Assembly: GCF_951230135.1 (NCBI RefSeq) | Contig: NZ_CATNVC010000001.1 | Coordinates: forward strand, 388,746-452,745 | Source of the DNA: Butyricicoccus sp. Marseille-Q5471 | GTDB lineage: Bacteria; Bacillota; Clostridia; Oscillospirales; Butyricicoccaceae | Direction of reading: 5' to 3' | DNA: 64,000 nucleotides | Shown here: in pieces, positions 33,311 to 42,886 of the stretch | Position numbering within the stretch: position 1 is the first letter of the stretch | Layout of the letters: each line of letters opens with the position of its first letter | Notes under the pieces: generated by a model | Seen by the model: the letters and a program-made list of their open reading frames with translations, nothing else | Database searches by the model: none | What the model was told of the DNA's origin: nothing | Position numbers and translations under genes: made by a program

Positions 33311-34333
33311 TTATGCGAGGATTTCGGAAAGCTTGACCGAACGCCCTTCCTGATAGGACTTGGCCGCTGCCATGGCGATTGCAACCGGCATCAGGCCGTC
33401 CTTGCTGCCAACCGGAACCGCCGTATCATGCAGGATGGCGTCGCAGAAATCCTTCGCCTCCTGAATAAACGCATTATTGTAACGCTCAAGGAAGAACCAG
33501 GTCGGCTTTGCAACTTCCACTCCCTCATTCGTAGAAATCATCGCGGTATCATCCAAATCGTTAGCAACCTGTACGCAACCCTTGTCGCAATGTACTTCCG
33601 TGCGCTGGTCATAACCATAGTGCGAGGCACGGCTGTTGTCGATAACGCCAATTGCGCCATTCTCAAATTTGAGCATGATAATTGCGGTATCCACATCGTT
33701 GTACTTGTCATATCCCTGACCCGACAGCGCTGCGCCGTATGCGCACACCTCCGTTACCTCGGAGCATGACAGGTATCTGACCATGTCAAAATCATGAATG
33801 GTCATATCCATAAAGATCCCGCCGGAGGTTGCAATATACTCCATCGGCTGATGATCGGGGTCACGAGAACACACCTTGATGATGTGGGGCTGTCCCAGCT
33901 TGCCGGAAGCGACAACGTCATGCACCTTCTTATGATTATGGTCAAAGCGGCGAACAAAACCGACCTGCAGCTTTACGCCGGCATCCTCAACTGCCCGAAT
34001 CGCCTTGCGAATCTCATTTAAATCGGTGTGAACCGGCTTTTCGCAGAAAACATGCTTGCCCGCTGCTGCCGCGCGCTGAATCATTTCCGCGTGTGCATCA
34101 GTAGAGGTGCAGACGAACACCGCCTCAATCTCCGGATTTTCGAAAATATCCTGCGGGTCTTTCGAGTATTTGGTAATGCCCAGGCCTTGGGCAAATGCAA
34201 CTGCATCCTCATTCAGAAACGGATCCGCAATTGCCACCACTTCTGCTTCCGGCACGGACTGCACCAGATTGGTGATATGCAGGCGGCCGATGCGGCCCGC
34301 ACCCAAAACACCGATTTTCACTTTCTTTGCCAT
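33311..34333 (-). CDS. iolG: Inositol 2-dehydrogenase-like Gfo/Idh/MocA oxidoreductase
   Basis: A 340-residue NAD-dependent dehydrogenase. It shows KIGVLGAGRIGRLHITNL (Rossmann, about 5-22), CEKPVHTD with the catalytic Lys (about 95), and the C-terminal GGIFMDMTIHDFDMVRYL with the Asp and His of the inositol dehydrogenase active site. The overall layout is close to IolG. GAGGAGG sits 9 bases before the ATG at 34333. The neighbouring isomerase and sodium symporter support inositol catabolism, but the rest of the iol pathway (iolBCDE) is not in this window. Confidence 0.88.
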   Translation of the reverse strand: MAKKVKIGVLGAGRIGRLHITNLVQSVPEAEVVAIADPFLNEDAVAFAQGLGITKYSKDPQDIFENPEIEAVFVCTSTDAHAEMIQRAAAAGKHVFCEKPVHTDLNEIRKAIRAVEDAGVKLQVGFVRRFDHNHKKVHDVVASGKLGQPHIIKVCSRDPDHQPMEYIATSGGIFMDMTIHDFDMVRYLSCSEVTEVCAYGAALSGQGYDKYNDVDTAIIMLKFENGAIGVIDNSRASHYGYDQRTEVHCDKGCVQVANDLDDTAMISTNEGVEVAKPTWFFLERYNNAFIQEAKDFCDAILHDTAVPVGSKDGLMPVAIAMAAAKSYQEGRSVKLSEILA

Positions 34334-34357
34334 GATAAGTATCCTCCTCAATAATCG

Positions 34358-35194
34358 TTAATGATGTAAAAATGCCGCGCACTTCTTTGCGCCCATGCAG
34401 ATAACGTCCTCCGCGTCCATCTCCCAGTATGCCGGGCGGAACAGCTCAAGGCAGGCCGGACCGTGATAGCCGACCTCCATGACCTTTTTTGAAATTGCAG
34501 CAACCGGAATGCAGCCTTCCCCCGGCATGATGCGGTGACAGTGATCCAATACGCGCAGCGGAAGGTCTTCGCAGTCATTGATGTGATAAACGAACAGCTT
34601 ATCCTGCGGAATCTGCGCAATATACTCCAAATCCGCGCACTTATCGTGCATATAGAAGTTGATGCAGTCCACCGTCAGTCCGACGCTCGCGCGGTCAACC
34701 GCCTGTACAATCTCAAGTGCCTGCCGAATGGAGTTGCAGCACCAACGGCGGTCGCCAATCGGCTCAAACGCGCAGCGCACACCGTACGGCTCTGCGATGT
34801 CCGCCAGTCGGTTGAGCACCTTGACCGAGTCCTCAAACACTTCCTGCTCGGTTTTGCGATCCATGTCCGGCCCCATGGTCGGAACAACAATCATGTACGG
34901 ATTGCCGATTGCCTGCGCAACCTCGCACCCGAAGGTAAAGAGCTCCACCAATTCGTTCCACTGCTCGGGCGTGTTGAAATTAATGTTCTCGATTGAGTTA
35001 AACGCAAATGGTTTCAGATGGCTTTTGTCGAAAAAGGCCTTTAAATCATCAATTGTGTGCGTCTTAAAATACTCCTGAAGCATGTCCAGCCGCAGTTCAA
35101 TGAAATCGTAGCCATACTTTTCGCACAGAATTAAGTCTCGCTCCACGCTGGAGTTTTCCTTGCAGGTAGCTTCGTTAAATCCTAACTTTAACAT
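34358..35194 (-). CDS. Sugar phosphate isomerase/epimerase family protein (xylose-isomerase-like TIM barrel)
   Basis: A 278-residue TIM-barrel protein of the AP-endonuclease-2 superfamily, like IolE/IolH/IolI. It shows GYDFIELRLDML, the metal-binding VRCAFEPIGDRRW (Glu), LTVDCINFYMH (Asp-His), VYHINDCED (His) and CLELFRPAYW. The ATG at 35194 has AAGGAG 9 bases upstream. A role as inosose dehydratase or isomerase in a cyclic-polyol route is inferred from neighbours. Confidence 0.85.
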   Translation of the reverse strand: MLKLGFNEATCKENSSVERDLILCEKYGYDFIELRLDMLQEYFKTHTIDDLKAFFDKSHLKPFAFNSIENINFNTPEQWNELVELFTFGCEVAQAIGNPYMIVVPTMGPDMDRKTEQEVFEDSVKVLNRLADIAEPYGVRCAFEPIGDRRWCCNSIRQALEIVQAVDRASVGLTVDCINFYMHDKCADLEYIAQIPQDKLFVYHINDCEDLPLRVLDHCHRIMPGEGCIPVAAISKKVMEVGYHGPACLELFRPAYWEMDAEDVICMGAKKCAAFLHH

Positions 35195-35267
35195 ATGTAG
35201 CAACTCCTTTTTACCGCTTGCGGTACACCCTTTTTACAAGTGAATACCGCATTGCTTTTTGAAACAA

Positions 35268-35301
35268 GCGCAGCCGCGGCCGAATTTCGGTCGCGGTGCG
35301 C
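35268..35301. terminator. Near-palindromic GC-rich hairpin between transporter and isomerase genes
   Basis: A 34-base near-perfect palindrome (GCGCAGCCGCGGCCGAA / TTTCGGTCGCGGTGCGC) in the 142-base gap. The minus strand continues with TTGTTTC, so it could be a weak terminator or an mRNA-stabilising stem that sets the transporter:enzyme ratio. Confidence 0.5.
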
Positions 35302-35336
35302 CATCGGTACTATGTAAAACGTCCCGTCCGGCGTGG

Positions 35337-36935
35337 TTATGCTCCAAAGACGAGTGGAGAGAAGAGTGCATACAATCCAATGATTAAAACTACCACAAGA
35401 ACGGATGCAAACTTTGCGTATTTCCACGGAGTCATATCAACCTCCGGGTGGTAGTGCGACTCAACCACAGGGGACGGAGCAACCTTTGCGGATACGTACA
35501 TGATAATCATATCCACCACAAAGCAGAAGAAGAGCACATACAGGGAGTGAAGCGGTGCCGGCGTCAAGGTGTTCAGCCCGATTGCATACAGAACAAAGTG
35601 CGCGACCAGCATGGTCCAGCAGCCCTTTGAAGGCACGCGCATCTTCGTAACGCCATAAATCGCCATGACGAACAGCGGTGTCAGGATATATCCCATGGAC
35701 TCGTTGAGGAACGCCTGAATGCCCTGTCCAAAGAACATAATAAACGGCGAGATGACGATTGCGATGATTGCAACGATTGTACCGAACGTCTTTGATGCCT
35801 TTACAACCGTCTCGTCGTCCGCCTCAGGCTTTGCCCAGGTGTAGATATCCATTGCGAAAATCGTGGAAGCGGAGTTCAGCACCGAGTTAAAGGACGACAA
35901 AATCGCACCGAACATCACCGCAGCAAAGAATCCCAGAATCGGTTTCGGGATAACCGTCAGCAGCAGCTGCGGATACGCCAAGTCCTGTGTGCCCAGTGTA
36001 TTGCCAAACACCAGAAATGCAATGATGCCCGGAACGACCGTGAAAATTGGGGTGAAGCATTTGAGCACCGCAGTCCACAGAGTGCCCTTCTGCGCTTCCG
36101 CCATGTTCTTTGCGCCAAAGGCTCTCTGAATAATGGATTGGTTGGTCGCCCAATACTGGGTGTCGTTAATAATCAGTCCGGTAAAAATCATCGGCCACGG
36201 AATCCACGGCGCCTGTGCATCAATCGGAGCAATCGCATTTAATTTTTCAGAAGCATGGAAGAAAATATTGATTCCTTCAAAGAAGCTGCCATTTCCCAGA
36301 TAGGCAAAGGACAGCAGCGGAGCCAGCAGGCCGCAGCCAAGCATCAAGCCGACGCCGTTGATGGTATCCGAAACTGCTACTGCACGCAGACCGCCGAAAA
36401 TCGCGTAAATCGAGCCGACAATACCAATCGCAACGCAGCAAATCGCCACCGCTGCAAATCTGGAAATGCCGAACATCGTTGAAATGCCAAACAGCTGCTC
36501 CAGAACGACCGAGCCCGCGTACAGGACCAGCGGGAGCATGGCCACAACATAGTAAACCATAAAACCGACTGCCGCCAAGTGCTTAACCGACTTGCCGAAC
36601 CGCATGCCCATAAACTGCGGAATGGTTGTAATGCCGTTCCCCATAAAGTGAGGCAGAAAGACCAGTGCAAACAGAACAAGTGCAAAGCCCGCGATCAGCT
36701 CCCAGCCGAAAACGCCAATCGTCGCCGTATAGCTCTGACCATTCTGCCCGACCAACTGTTCCGCCGAAATGTTGGTCATCAGCAGTGAACCGCAAATCAC
36801 AATGCCGGGCAGCCCTCTGCCGGCCAGAAAGTAGCCTTCCTTTGTTGTCGTGTCTTCCCCTTTTGTTTTCACATAAGAAATCAGCGCTACCAAAGCGGTA
36901 AACGCCACAAATGTGATCAACATGAATGTGTTCAT
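35337..36935 (-). CDS. Sodium/solute symporter (SSS family), probable polyol or sugar transporter
   Basis: A 532-residue transporter with about 14 membrane helices. It shows EGYFLAGRGLPG (about 28), NISAEQLVGQNGQSY (the substrate/sodium site of the SGLT group), GGLRAVAVSDTINGVGL (the SSS signature) and SSFNSVLNSASTIFAMDIY. The ATG at 36935 has AAAGGAG 8 bases upstream. First gene of the leftward polyol operon, so inositol or a related sugar is the likely cargo. Confidence 0.92.
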   Translation of the reverse strand: MNTFMLITFVAFTALVALISYVKTKGEDTTTKEGYFLAGRGLPGIVICGSLLMTNISAEQLVGQNGQSYTATIGVFGWELIAGFALVLFALVFLPHFMGNGITTIPQFMGMRFGKSVKHLAAVGFMVYYVVAMLPLVLYAGSVVLEQLFGISTMFGISRFAAVAICCVAIGIVGSIYAIFGGLRAVAVSDTINGVGLMLGCGLLAPLLSFAYLGNGSFFEGINIFFHASEKLNAIAPIDAQAPWIPWPMIFTGLIINDTQYWATNQSIIQRAFGAKNMAEAQKGTLWTAVLKCFTPIFTVVPGIIAFLVFGNTLGTQDLAYPQLLLTVIPKPILGFFAAVMFGAILSSFNSVLNSASTIFAMDIYTWAKPEADDETVVKASKTFGTIVAIIAIVISPFIMFFGQGIQAFLNESMGYILTPLFVMAIYGVTKMRVPSKGCWTMLVAHFVLYAIGLNTLTPAPLHSLYVLFFCFVVDMIIMYVSAKVAPSPVVESHYHPEVDMTPWKYAKFASVLVVVLIIGLYALFSPLVFGA

Positions 36936-37062
36936 TGACTTCTCCTTTACCCTTTTGAACTTTTTTCTCTTTGTAATATCAAGTATAATGAGAGCCAACG
37001 GACAACGAAATTGTATATTTTTTTCAAAACCTTGTCTTTTTTTCGTTTTTTGGGACGGCATC

Positions 37063-37111
37063 AAAAAAACACACAGCTCCGGCAGCATGTCTGCTGTCAG
37101 AGCTGTGTGTT
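37063..37111 (-). terminator. Terminator of the sensor-regulator operon
   Basis: A long stem AACACACAGCTC/GAGCTGTGTGTT with an inner GACAGCA/TGCTGCC pairing, followed on the minus strand by T7. It lies just after the response-regulator stop at 37126. Confidence 0.9.
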
Positions 37112-37125
37112 CTTAAAAGGAGAAT

Positions 37126-38652
37126 CTACTTGCTTTTTCGATATTCTATCGGTCCTACTCCAAGGTTTTTCTTGAAAACGCGGCAAAAATAAGGATAGTC
37201 GGAAAATCCGGCATCCTCGGAAATCTGCTTACTTGTCTGCGCCGTGGCGCGAAGCCGGGCACAGACCCGTTCCAGACGGAGCGATAGCAGATACGCCGAA
37301 AAACCGATTCCCATTTCCTGCTTAAATACGGTACTAAAGTATGCAGGCGACAGACCTGCCTGTTCTGCCGCGTCATTTAATCCAATCGGCTCGTAAAAAT
37401 GCTGCTGCAGGTATTTTACCGCCATGCACATCTGTGCGCTGAGATGCGCCGGAATCTCTCGCACGGGATTGGCGCTCCAATGCGTAATATACTCCTCTGC
37501 GCAGCCCAAATAATCCGAAAACTGCTTCATTTGGCTGTACTGGTTTTCCGTTCGGTGCATTTCGGCGATATGATCGCACTGTCTCAGCCACGAAAGCACT
37601 TCGCCGGCACAGACACGGTTTGCTTTCATCGCCTCCAGTGTTTTGGCGTACAGCTCCCTAAGCTGCTCGTCCTGCCTGTTTTCTTTCAGTCTGGGCAATT
37701 CTTTGATGAATAATCGGGCTTCTTCCGGCAAAACCGATGATAGTTTTTCCTCCTGCCCATAGCGCCAGCATCCGCTCCCGTAAAAACTATGCTGCAACGT
37801 TTCATTGGCCTGCCGCAGCGCCTGTGCAATGGCTTCATTCCCTTCGCATACGGCACTTGCTGCGATTGCGAGCTCCAAATTAAGATATTGTTTGGCAATG
37901 CGGTCTATCATCAGCTCCATTCGGTTCACCTTATCAATGCTTTGCGCCATGGATGCAACATCACCCAAATCAACGAGCAGCGCCATTGTGTTTTCGCGCA
38001 GCAGCAAAACATCCGCCGCTTCGTTCTCCAACCGTTGCTCACACAGCAGCAGCAGCTCATGCATTTGCTCCCGATCCGCTCCAGACGGCTGCAGCAGTAC
38101 CGCGGTCAGCCTGTGGTACGTTCCGTGCAGCTTTGCCTGTGCCATATACTGTTCGCACGCGGCAGGCGCCATATCGCCGCTCAGGATTCGTTCGAGCAGC
38201 TCACGCCGTATGACATCAATGCCGCTGCGCGCCAGCGTATTGATATTATGGCGCTGATCGGCTTCCCGATGGCGTGCCTGTATTTGCTCGGCCAGTTTTT
38301 TGAGCCGATCTTCCATTGTGGTGTCATTTAAGTAGTTTTTCAGAAGATAGTCGTCCGCGCCCTCCTGCAATGCACTTTTTACAAATTCAAAATCGTCGTG
38401 GCAGCTGAGCACGTTGATTACGCCGTCATATTGATCCCGGCGTAGCCGCTGAATCAATTGGATGCCGTTCATCCGCGGCATGCTGATATCCGTGAGAATC
38501 AGGTCAGGGTCTGTCTCCTTTACAATTTCGAGCGCTTCTTCGCCATCTCTCGCAATTCCAACAATCGTAAACCCATGGTCTTCCCAATGTATCACATCTT
38601 TCAGATACATTCGGACAATCATATCGTCATCAACGATTAGCGTCCGGTACAT
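37126..38652 (-). CDS. AraC-type response regulator (YesN-like)
   Basis: A 508-residue protein. The receiver domain (about 1-120) has IVDDDMIVRMYL, the phospho-acceptor Asp in DPDLILTDISMPRMNG (about 55) and the Lys in YLLKNYL. A long helical linker (about 130-400) follows, and the C-terminal AraC pair of helix-turn-helices contains AAEQAGLSPAYFSTVFKQEMG and DAGFSDYPYFCRVFKKN. It is one base downstream of the binding-protein gene. It probably activates a sugar-uptake gene set, perhaps the adjacent polyol operon. Confidence 0.94.
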   Translation of the reverse strand: MYRTLIVDDDMIVRMYLKDVIHWEDHGFTIVGIARDGEEALEIVKETDPDLILTDISMPRMNGIQLIQRLRRDQYDGVINVLSCHDDFEFVKSALQEGADDYLLKNYLNDTTMEDRLKKLAEQIQARHREADQRHNINTLARSGIDVIRRELLERILSGDMAPAACEQYMAQAKLHGTYHRLTAVLLQPSGADREQMHELLLLCEQRLENEAADVLLLRENTMALLVDLGDVASMAQSIDKVNRMELMIDRIAKQYLNLELAIAASAVCEGNEAIAQALRQANETLQHSFYGSGCWRYGQEEKLSSVLPEEARLFIKELPRLKENRQDEQLRELYAKTLEAMKANRVCAGEVLSWLRQCDHIAEMHRTENQYSQMKQFSDYLGCAEEYITHWSANPVREIPAHLSAQMCMAVKYLQQHFYEPIGLNDAAEQAGLSPAYFSTVFKQEMGIGFSAYLLSLRLERVCARLRATAQTSKQISEDAGFSDYPYFCRVFKKNLGVGPIEYRKSK

Positions 38653-38653
38653 A

Positions 38654-39556
38654 TCAGTCCCCTCCTACATCCTGCGCCGTCAGCAATTCTCCTCCAAACA
38701 GCACGTCCTCCATGGTTTGTCCGCTCTTCATGGACTCTATTGCAAGTTTAATGGCCTGATACCCGATTTCGTAGCCATCCTGTGCCACCATCGCATCCAT
38801 GGTACCGTTTTGGAGTATCTCAATCGCATCGGCTCTGGTGTCCACCGCAACTACCTTGGCAGTCCACCCCTTTTCCGTCAATGCCTCCACCGCGCCGCAC
38901 CCAATCACAACATTCTGACAAAAAATCGCATCCACCGGTTCTGTCAGTTTCTGCACGGCTTGGTATCCGTTCTCTTCGCTCAGTTCATAATACTGCACAT
39001 CACGAATCCGAATCCCATCCTTGAGCTCATCCCGCATTGCCTGATACCGCTCAATGATGCTGGATTGGTTTTCCGGACCAAACAACATAAATAGCGAAGC
39101 ATCCTCCCCCAGCTGCTCATTTAAATACTGCGCCACCATTTTGCCAAAGAGGTAATTATCCGACCCGATATAGGGCAAATCGGTATCCATCGCCCGGGTA
39201 TCCACTGTCAGAAGCTGAATATCCCGTTCCTCCGCTTGCTGCACAAACCAGTTTGTATTATAGGAATTACAGGGTGCTACCATTAATAAATCGATGTCAC
39301 TGTTCAGCATATCCGAAATTAGATTTTGCTGCTCCTCTGCTTCCTGCTCCCCCTTGGGATACAGCAGTATCAAATCCACACCATAATCCGCTGCCGCCTG
39401 TTCCATGCCGGACTTCATATCCAACCAATACGGACTGTTCAGCGCCTTCAGAACGACGCCGACCGAATATTCGGGTTGTTCTCTGTGCATTTCAATGCTG
39501 CTGCAGCCGCATAAAAGCAGCAGCAGCGGGATGCATAGTCTCCTTGCCCAGTTCAT
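38654..39556 (-). CDS. Sugar-binding lipoprotein of the periplasmic binding protein I family
   Basis: A 300-residue lipoprotein. The signal peptide ends with LLCGC (lipobox, Cys about 17). It is followed by two Rossmann-like lobes: VGVVLKALNSPYWLDMKSGM, DLLMVAPCNSYNTN, YIGSDNYLFGKMVAQYL, DAIFCQNVVIGCGAVEAL and VVAVDTRADAIEILQ. This is the RbsB/LacI-effector fold (Peripla_BP_4). No ABC permease or ATPase genes are near; the gene is locked between sensor kinase and regulator, so it probably works as the ligand-binding part of the sensor. Confidence 0.9.
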   Translation of the reverse strand: MNWARRLCIPLLLLLCGCSSIEMHREQPEYSVGVVLKALNSPYWLDMKSGMEQAAADYGVDLILLYPKGEQEAEEQQNLISDMLNSDIDLLMVAPCNSYNTNWFVQQAEERDIQLLTVDTRAMDTDLPYIGSDNYLFGKMVAQYLNEQLGEDASLFMLFGPENQSSIIERYQAMRDELKDGIRIRDVQYYELSEENGYQAVQKLTEPVDAIFCQNVVIGCGAVEALTEKGWTAKVVAVDTRADAIEILQNGTMDAMVAQDGYEIGYQAIKLAIESMKSGQTMEDVLFGGELLTAQDVGGD

Positions 39557-41307
39557 TCCGCGTCATCCCCCTTCTTGGTGCTGTACTCCTGCTCATTTCG
39601 GCTGATGGGCAAATAGAATTCCACGGTCGTGCTAACTTTCAGCTCACTGTGAATGGCAAAACCCGCGGCATCCCCATAGTAAAGTCTGAGCCTTTGCTCC
39701 ACATTTTTCAGACCGATTCCGGTAAACCGATGCTTATCTTCTTCCCCATGAGACGGCTCGTCCGGTTCTGCCAAATAGCCTTGGCCATTATCCTGTATGG
39801 AAATATGCAGTTTCTCCTGTTCCAACCAGGACCTCACTTTGATTTGGTTATCATTTCGCTTGGGATCTATTCCGTGGAACACCGCATTCTCTACCATCGG
39901 CTGCAATAGCAGGCACGGCACATAGCAATCTTCTGTTTCAGGCGCAATGGAAAACTGCGTTTCAAAGCAGTCAAAATAGCGGAAAGCCTGCAGCGACAGA
40001 TAATTCTGCACCAGCTGCACCTCTTCCTTCAGCGGAATAAACGCGCCCTTTCTCTGCGCGCTTGCTTCGAGCAGTGCAATAAAATCACCCAAAAGCGCGG
40101 CGAGCTTATCGTTTTTTTGAAGCGTTGCCGCAAAGCGAATGGAATTGAGCGTATTGTACATAAAATGCGGGCGAATTTGATATTGCAGCGCGTTGATTTC
40201 CGCCTCTCTTTTTTGTGTGCGTTCTGTTACCACCTGCTCCATCATTTCATCCATGCGGGAAACCATCTCGTTAAAATGCGCCCGCATCACGCCGAATTCA
40301 TCCACAGATCGTTCCTCAACCCGTGCTGTAAAATCTCCTCCGCCCACATGATCGATTGCGTCGGTCAGCTCTTTGATTGGGCGATACAGCCTTTGCACCA
40401 AGATTGCCGCGGTAAAAATGAGCCCCATCAAGACCAACAGCGCAATCAGCACTAAGTAAATCAACTTTTCTCGAACAGCAGTCGTCAGGCCCTTCAAATC
40501 GCTCTGGCACAGAATGCGGTAACCGGAAAACGGCGCTTCTACGCTTGTATACAAAAGCCCGTCCGTCCCGGTCTTTGCGTTCATACGATCCTGCTGCTGT
40601 GTGCCTAGCTCCCGAACCGTGTGACCAATCCGATTGAGATCGGCCGCGGAGCAAATGGTTCCGTCCGGTTCCAGGAGCAAATACTCTTCGCCCGCTGTAT
40701 TATTCAGATAATCAAGCAGAGAATAATAAATCTGCCGCTCTTCTACCGTCAAGCACACAACGCCCAGTTGTTCTCCCGCCTCATTTTTGACCGGTTGCGT
40801 GTATGCAAATACCCGCCCGGGGGACGTGCCCATGCGACTGATACGGCAGAGCGGCGTGAAGGGATTACGCACTTCCTCCCCGAAAAAGGAGATGCTTTCA
40901 TCCTCTGCGTCCCGAACCGCATAATAGTCCCGAGAACTGAAAATCTTGCCGGATTCCGGCAAATATAAGTAAAATGTGCTTCCAAAACGATAAAAAGACA
41001 GGATATCCGAAAGCTTTTGCGCCACTTCCGTGCCTTCCGCATAGGAGCGATTTCCATTCATATAACGCCCGATACAGCTGATTAATTCCTCCTCACTCCC
41101 GGCGTGCTGCACCTGCTGATACATTTCCTGCATCACATCATCAAAGTTCCTGATTTGTAGCGTCATCTTTTCGTCCAGTGACTTGACGTAATTCTGTTCA
41201 ATGCTTGACTTGGAAGTGGAATAGCTCTCTAACGCGAACACAAACATGCCAACAACCGCAACAATTAATATTGCAGTCATCATCCGAAACCGGAATCCAC
41301 GCCTCAT
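39553..41307 (-). CDS. YesM-type sensor histidine kinase
   Basis: A 584-residue membrane kinase. A first helix (about 8-28, MMTAILIVAVVGMFVFAL) precedes a dCache-like extracellular domain (about 30-275), then a second helix (LIYLVLIALLVLMGLIFTAAIL) and a HAMP domain (RPIKELTDAIDHVGGGDF). The His_kinase domain contains LQYQIRPHFMYNTLNSIRF (acceptor His) and an HATPase with QPMVENAVFHGID and DNGQGY, typical of the LytS/YesM class. ATG 41307 has AAAGGGG upstream. It overlaps the binding-protein gene by 4 bases. Confidence 0.94.
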   Translation of the reverse strand: MRRGFRFRMMTAILIVAVVGMFVFALESYSTSKSSIEQNYVKSLDEKMTLQIRNFDDVMQEMYQQVQHAGSEEELISCIGRYMNGNRSYAEGTEVAQKLSDILSFYRFGSTFYLYLPESGKIFSSRDYYAVRDAEDESISFFGEEVRNPFTPLCRISRMGTSPGRVFAYTQPVKNEAGEQLGVVCLTVEERQIYYSLLDYLNNTAGEEYLLLEPDGTICSAADLNRIGHTVRELGTQQQDRMNAKTGTDGLLYTSVEAPFSGYRILCQSDLKGLTTAVREKLIYLVLIALLVLMGLIFTAAILVQRLYRPIKELTDAIDHVGGGDFTARVEERSVDEFGVMRAHFNEMVSRMDEMMEQVVTERTQKREAEINALQYQIRPHFMYNTLNSIRFAATLQKNDKLAALLGDFIALLEASAQRKGAFIPLKEEVQLVQNYLSLQAFRYFDCFETQFSIAPETEDCYVPCLLLQPMVENAVFHGIDPKRNDNQIKVRSWLEQEKLHISIQDNGQGYLAEPDEPSHGEEDKHRFTGIGLKNVEQRLRLYYGDAAGFAIHSELKVSTTVEFYLPISRNEQEYSTKKGDDAE

Positions 41308-41477
41308 AATCCATTCCCCTTTCAATGTCATTCTATGTAATAATTTTATCTGGTTTTTATTTTTTGTCCATAAGAATGTTGCTTTTTTTCGTTTTTGCAA
41401 GCTGTAAAATAAAATGCTATGCAAAGCCGGGGAACAGCGCATTTACGATGTGCAGGGGGAAACTTTATATATTTCAC

Positions 41478-41507
41478 TTGCTGAAAAGGGTAATCCCGTG
41501 ATATACT
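41478..41507 (+). promoter_or_regulatory. Promoter of the DUF1576 gene
   Basis: TTGCTG (41478-41483), 18 bases, TATACT (41502-41507), about 37 bases ahead of the ATG. Confidence 0.5.
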
Positions 41508-41543
41508 GTCGAAAAAACAGCCGTTTCCGACCGAGAGGTATCC

Positions 41544-42833
41544 ATGGTTCAAAAAGCTAATCCAACGCCGCGTCCTCGCTCTCCTTACGCGCGATTTTAT
41601 CCGGAATATCGTTTTTTTGCCATACTGCTTGCACTGATTGTCGCCTATGCCTTTGTTCTGGATTCCCCGGCCGCCATCGGTCAAGGGCTGCTGCGCATCC
41701 TTACCTCCCGCAGCTTGCTCATTACCGACTATATGCTGGTCGGCGGTGCCGGTGCGATGCTGGTCAATGGCGCTTTGGTCGGCGCCGCCGCCCTGTGTTT
41801 GGTTTTTTTCATCGGCGTTAAGCCCAACGGCGCAACGATTATGGCGCTGTGGATGAGTGTGGGGTTTGGCTTCTTTGGCAAAAACCTATTGAATATGCTG
41901 CCGCTGACCGCCGGCGTATGGCTTTACGCCAAGGTGCAGAAAGCACCCTTCATCAATTACTCGCTCGCAGCGCTGCTCGTTGCCACGCTCAGTCCGGTCG
42001 TTTCCGAGCTGGCTTTCGGGTTCGACCCGCTGCATCCGTACATCGGCATTGCCTTTGGCATGATACTCGGCGTGTTTGCGGGTTTTATCTTCCCGATGCT
42101 GTCCGCCTTTACCGTTCGCGTGCACGATGGCTACAACCTGTACAACATGGGGTTTGCGGGCGGATTATTGGCTATGTTTCTGGTCGCGGGACTGCAGGCA
42201 TTCGATATTACGATCGAAACGTCCAACCTGTGGGGCGAGGGTCATAATTTTGAAATGGCGGCCCTGCTCTATGCTCTGTGTGCCGCTTTGATTGCCGGTG
42301 GATTCGTTCTCGGACGCGGCAAAAACCATGCGGACAACTTTAAGCGGATTATTCGTTCTTCGGGACGATTGGTGTCCGACTATTATACGCTTTATGGCGA
42401 AACCAGTTATATTAACATGGGCATTCTGGGTATCTTTGCTACCACGATGGCCTTGCTGCTCGGATTCAGCATCAACGGGCCTACCATGGGCGGCATTCTG
42501 ACCATCGTGGCCTTCGGCTGTTTCGGCAACCACCTCCGCAACGTGCTGCCCATCATGGCAGGCGCAATTCTGGCGGCGTGTGTCAATGTTTCCGACCCCA
42601 CCGCGCCGGGCAATGCACTGGCCGTGCTGTTCTCCGCCGGGCTTGCGCCGATTTCCGGTCAATTCGGTGTTGTTTGGGGCATCATAGCAGGATTTGTTCA
42701 TGTAGGACTGGTTCTGCACACCGGATACATGAGCAATGGCCTGAATCTATACAACAACGGCTTTGCCGCGGGATTTGTTGCCCTGATTCTGGTTCCGATT
42801 ATCACATCGCTGAAGAAAATTCCCAATGAGTAA
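41544..42833 (+). CDS. DUF1576 family polytopic membrane protein
   Basis: A 429-residue protein with about 11-12 membrane helices. The two halves are clearly related. First-half elements are GFFGKNLLNMLPLTAGV and HDGYNLYNMGFAGGL; second-half elements are GCFGNHLRNVLPIMAGA and SNGLNLYNNGFAAGF. Such an inverted or parallel duplication is common among secondary transporters and channels. The family is uncharacterised. AGAGGT lies upstream of ATG 41544; a promoter at 41478-41507 serves it. Confidence 0.9.
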   Translation: MVQKANPTPRPRSPYARFYPEYRFFAILLALIVAYAFVLDSPAAIGQGLLRILTSRSLLITDYMLVGGAGAMLVNGALVGAAALCLVFFIGVKPNGATIMALWMSVGFGFFGKNLLNMLPLTAGVWLYAKVQKAPFINYSLAALLVATLSPVVSELAFGFDPLHPYIGIAFGMILGVFAGFIFPMLSAFTVRVHDGYNLYNMGFAGGLLAMFLVAGLQAFDITIETSNLWGEGHNFEMAALLYALCAALIAGGFVLGRGKNHADNFKRIIRSSGRLVSDYYTLYGETSYINMGILGIFATTMALLLGFSINGPTMGGILTIVAFGCFGNHLRNVLPIMAGAILAACVNVSDPTAPGNALAVLFSAGLAPISGQFGVVWGIIAGFVHVGLVLHTGYMSNGLNLYNNGFAAGFVALILVPIITSLKKIPNE

Positions 42834-42886
42834 ACCGGCGGCAGACAAGCCGTCACCCCCATTTATCGCAAAAGGAAGAAAGCAAG

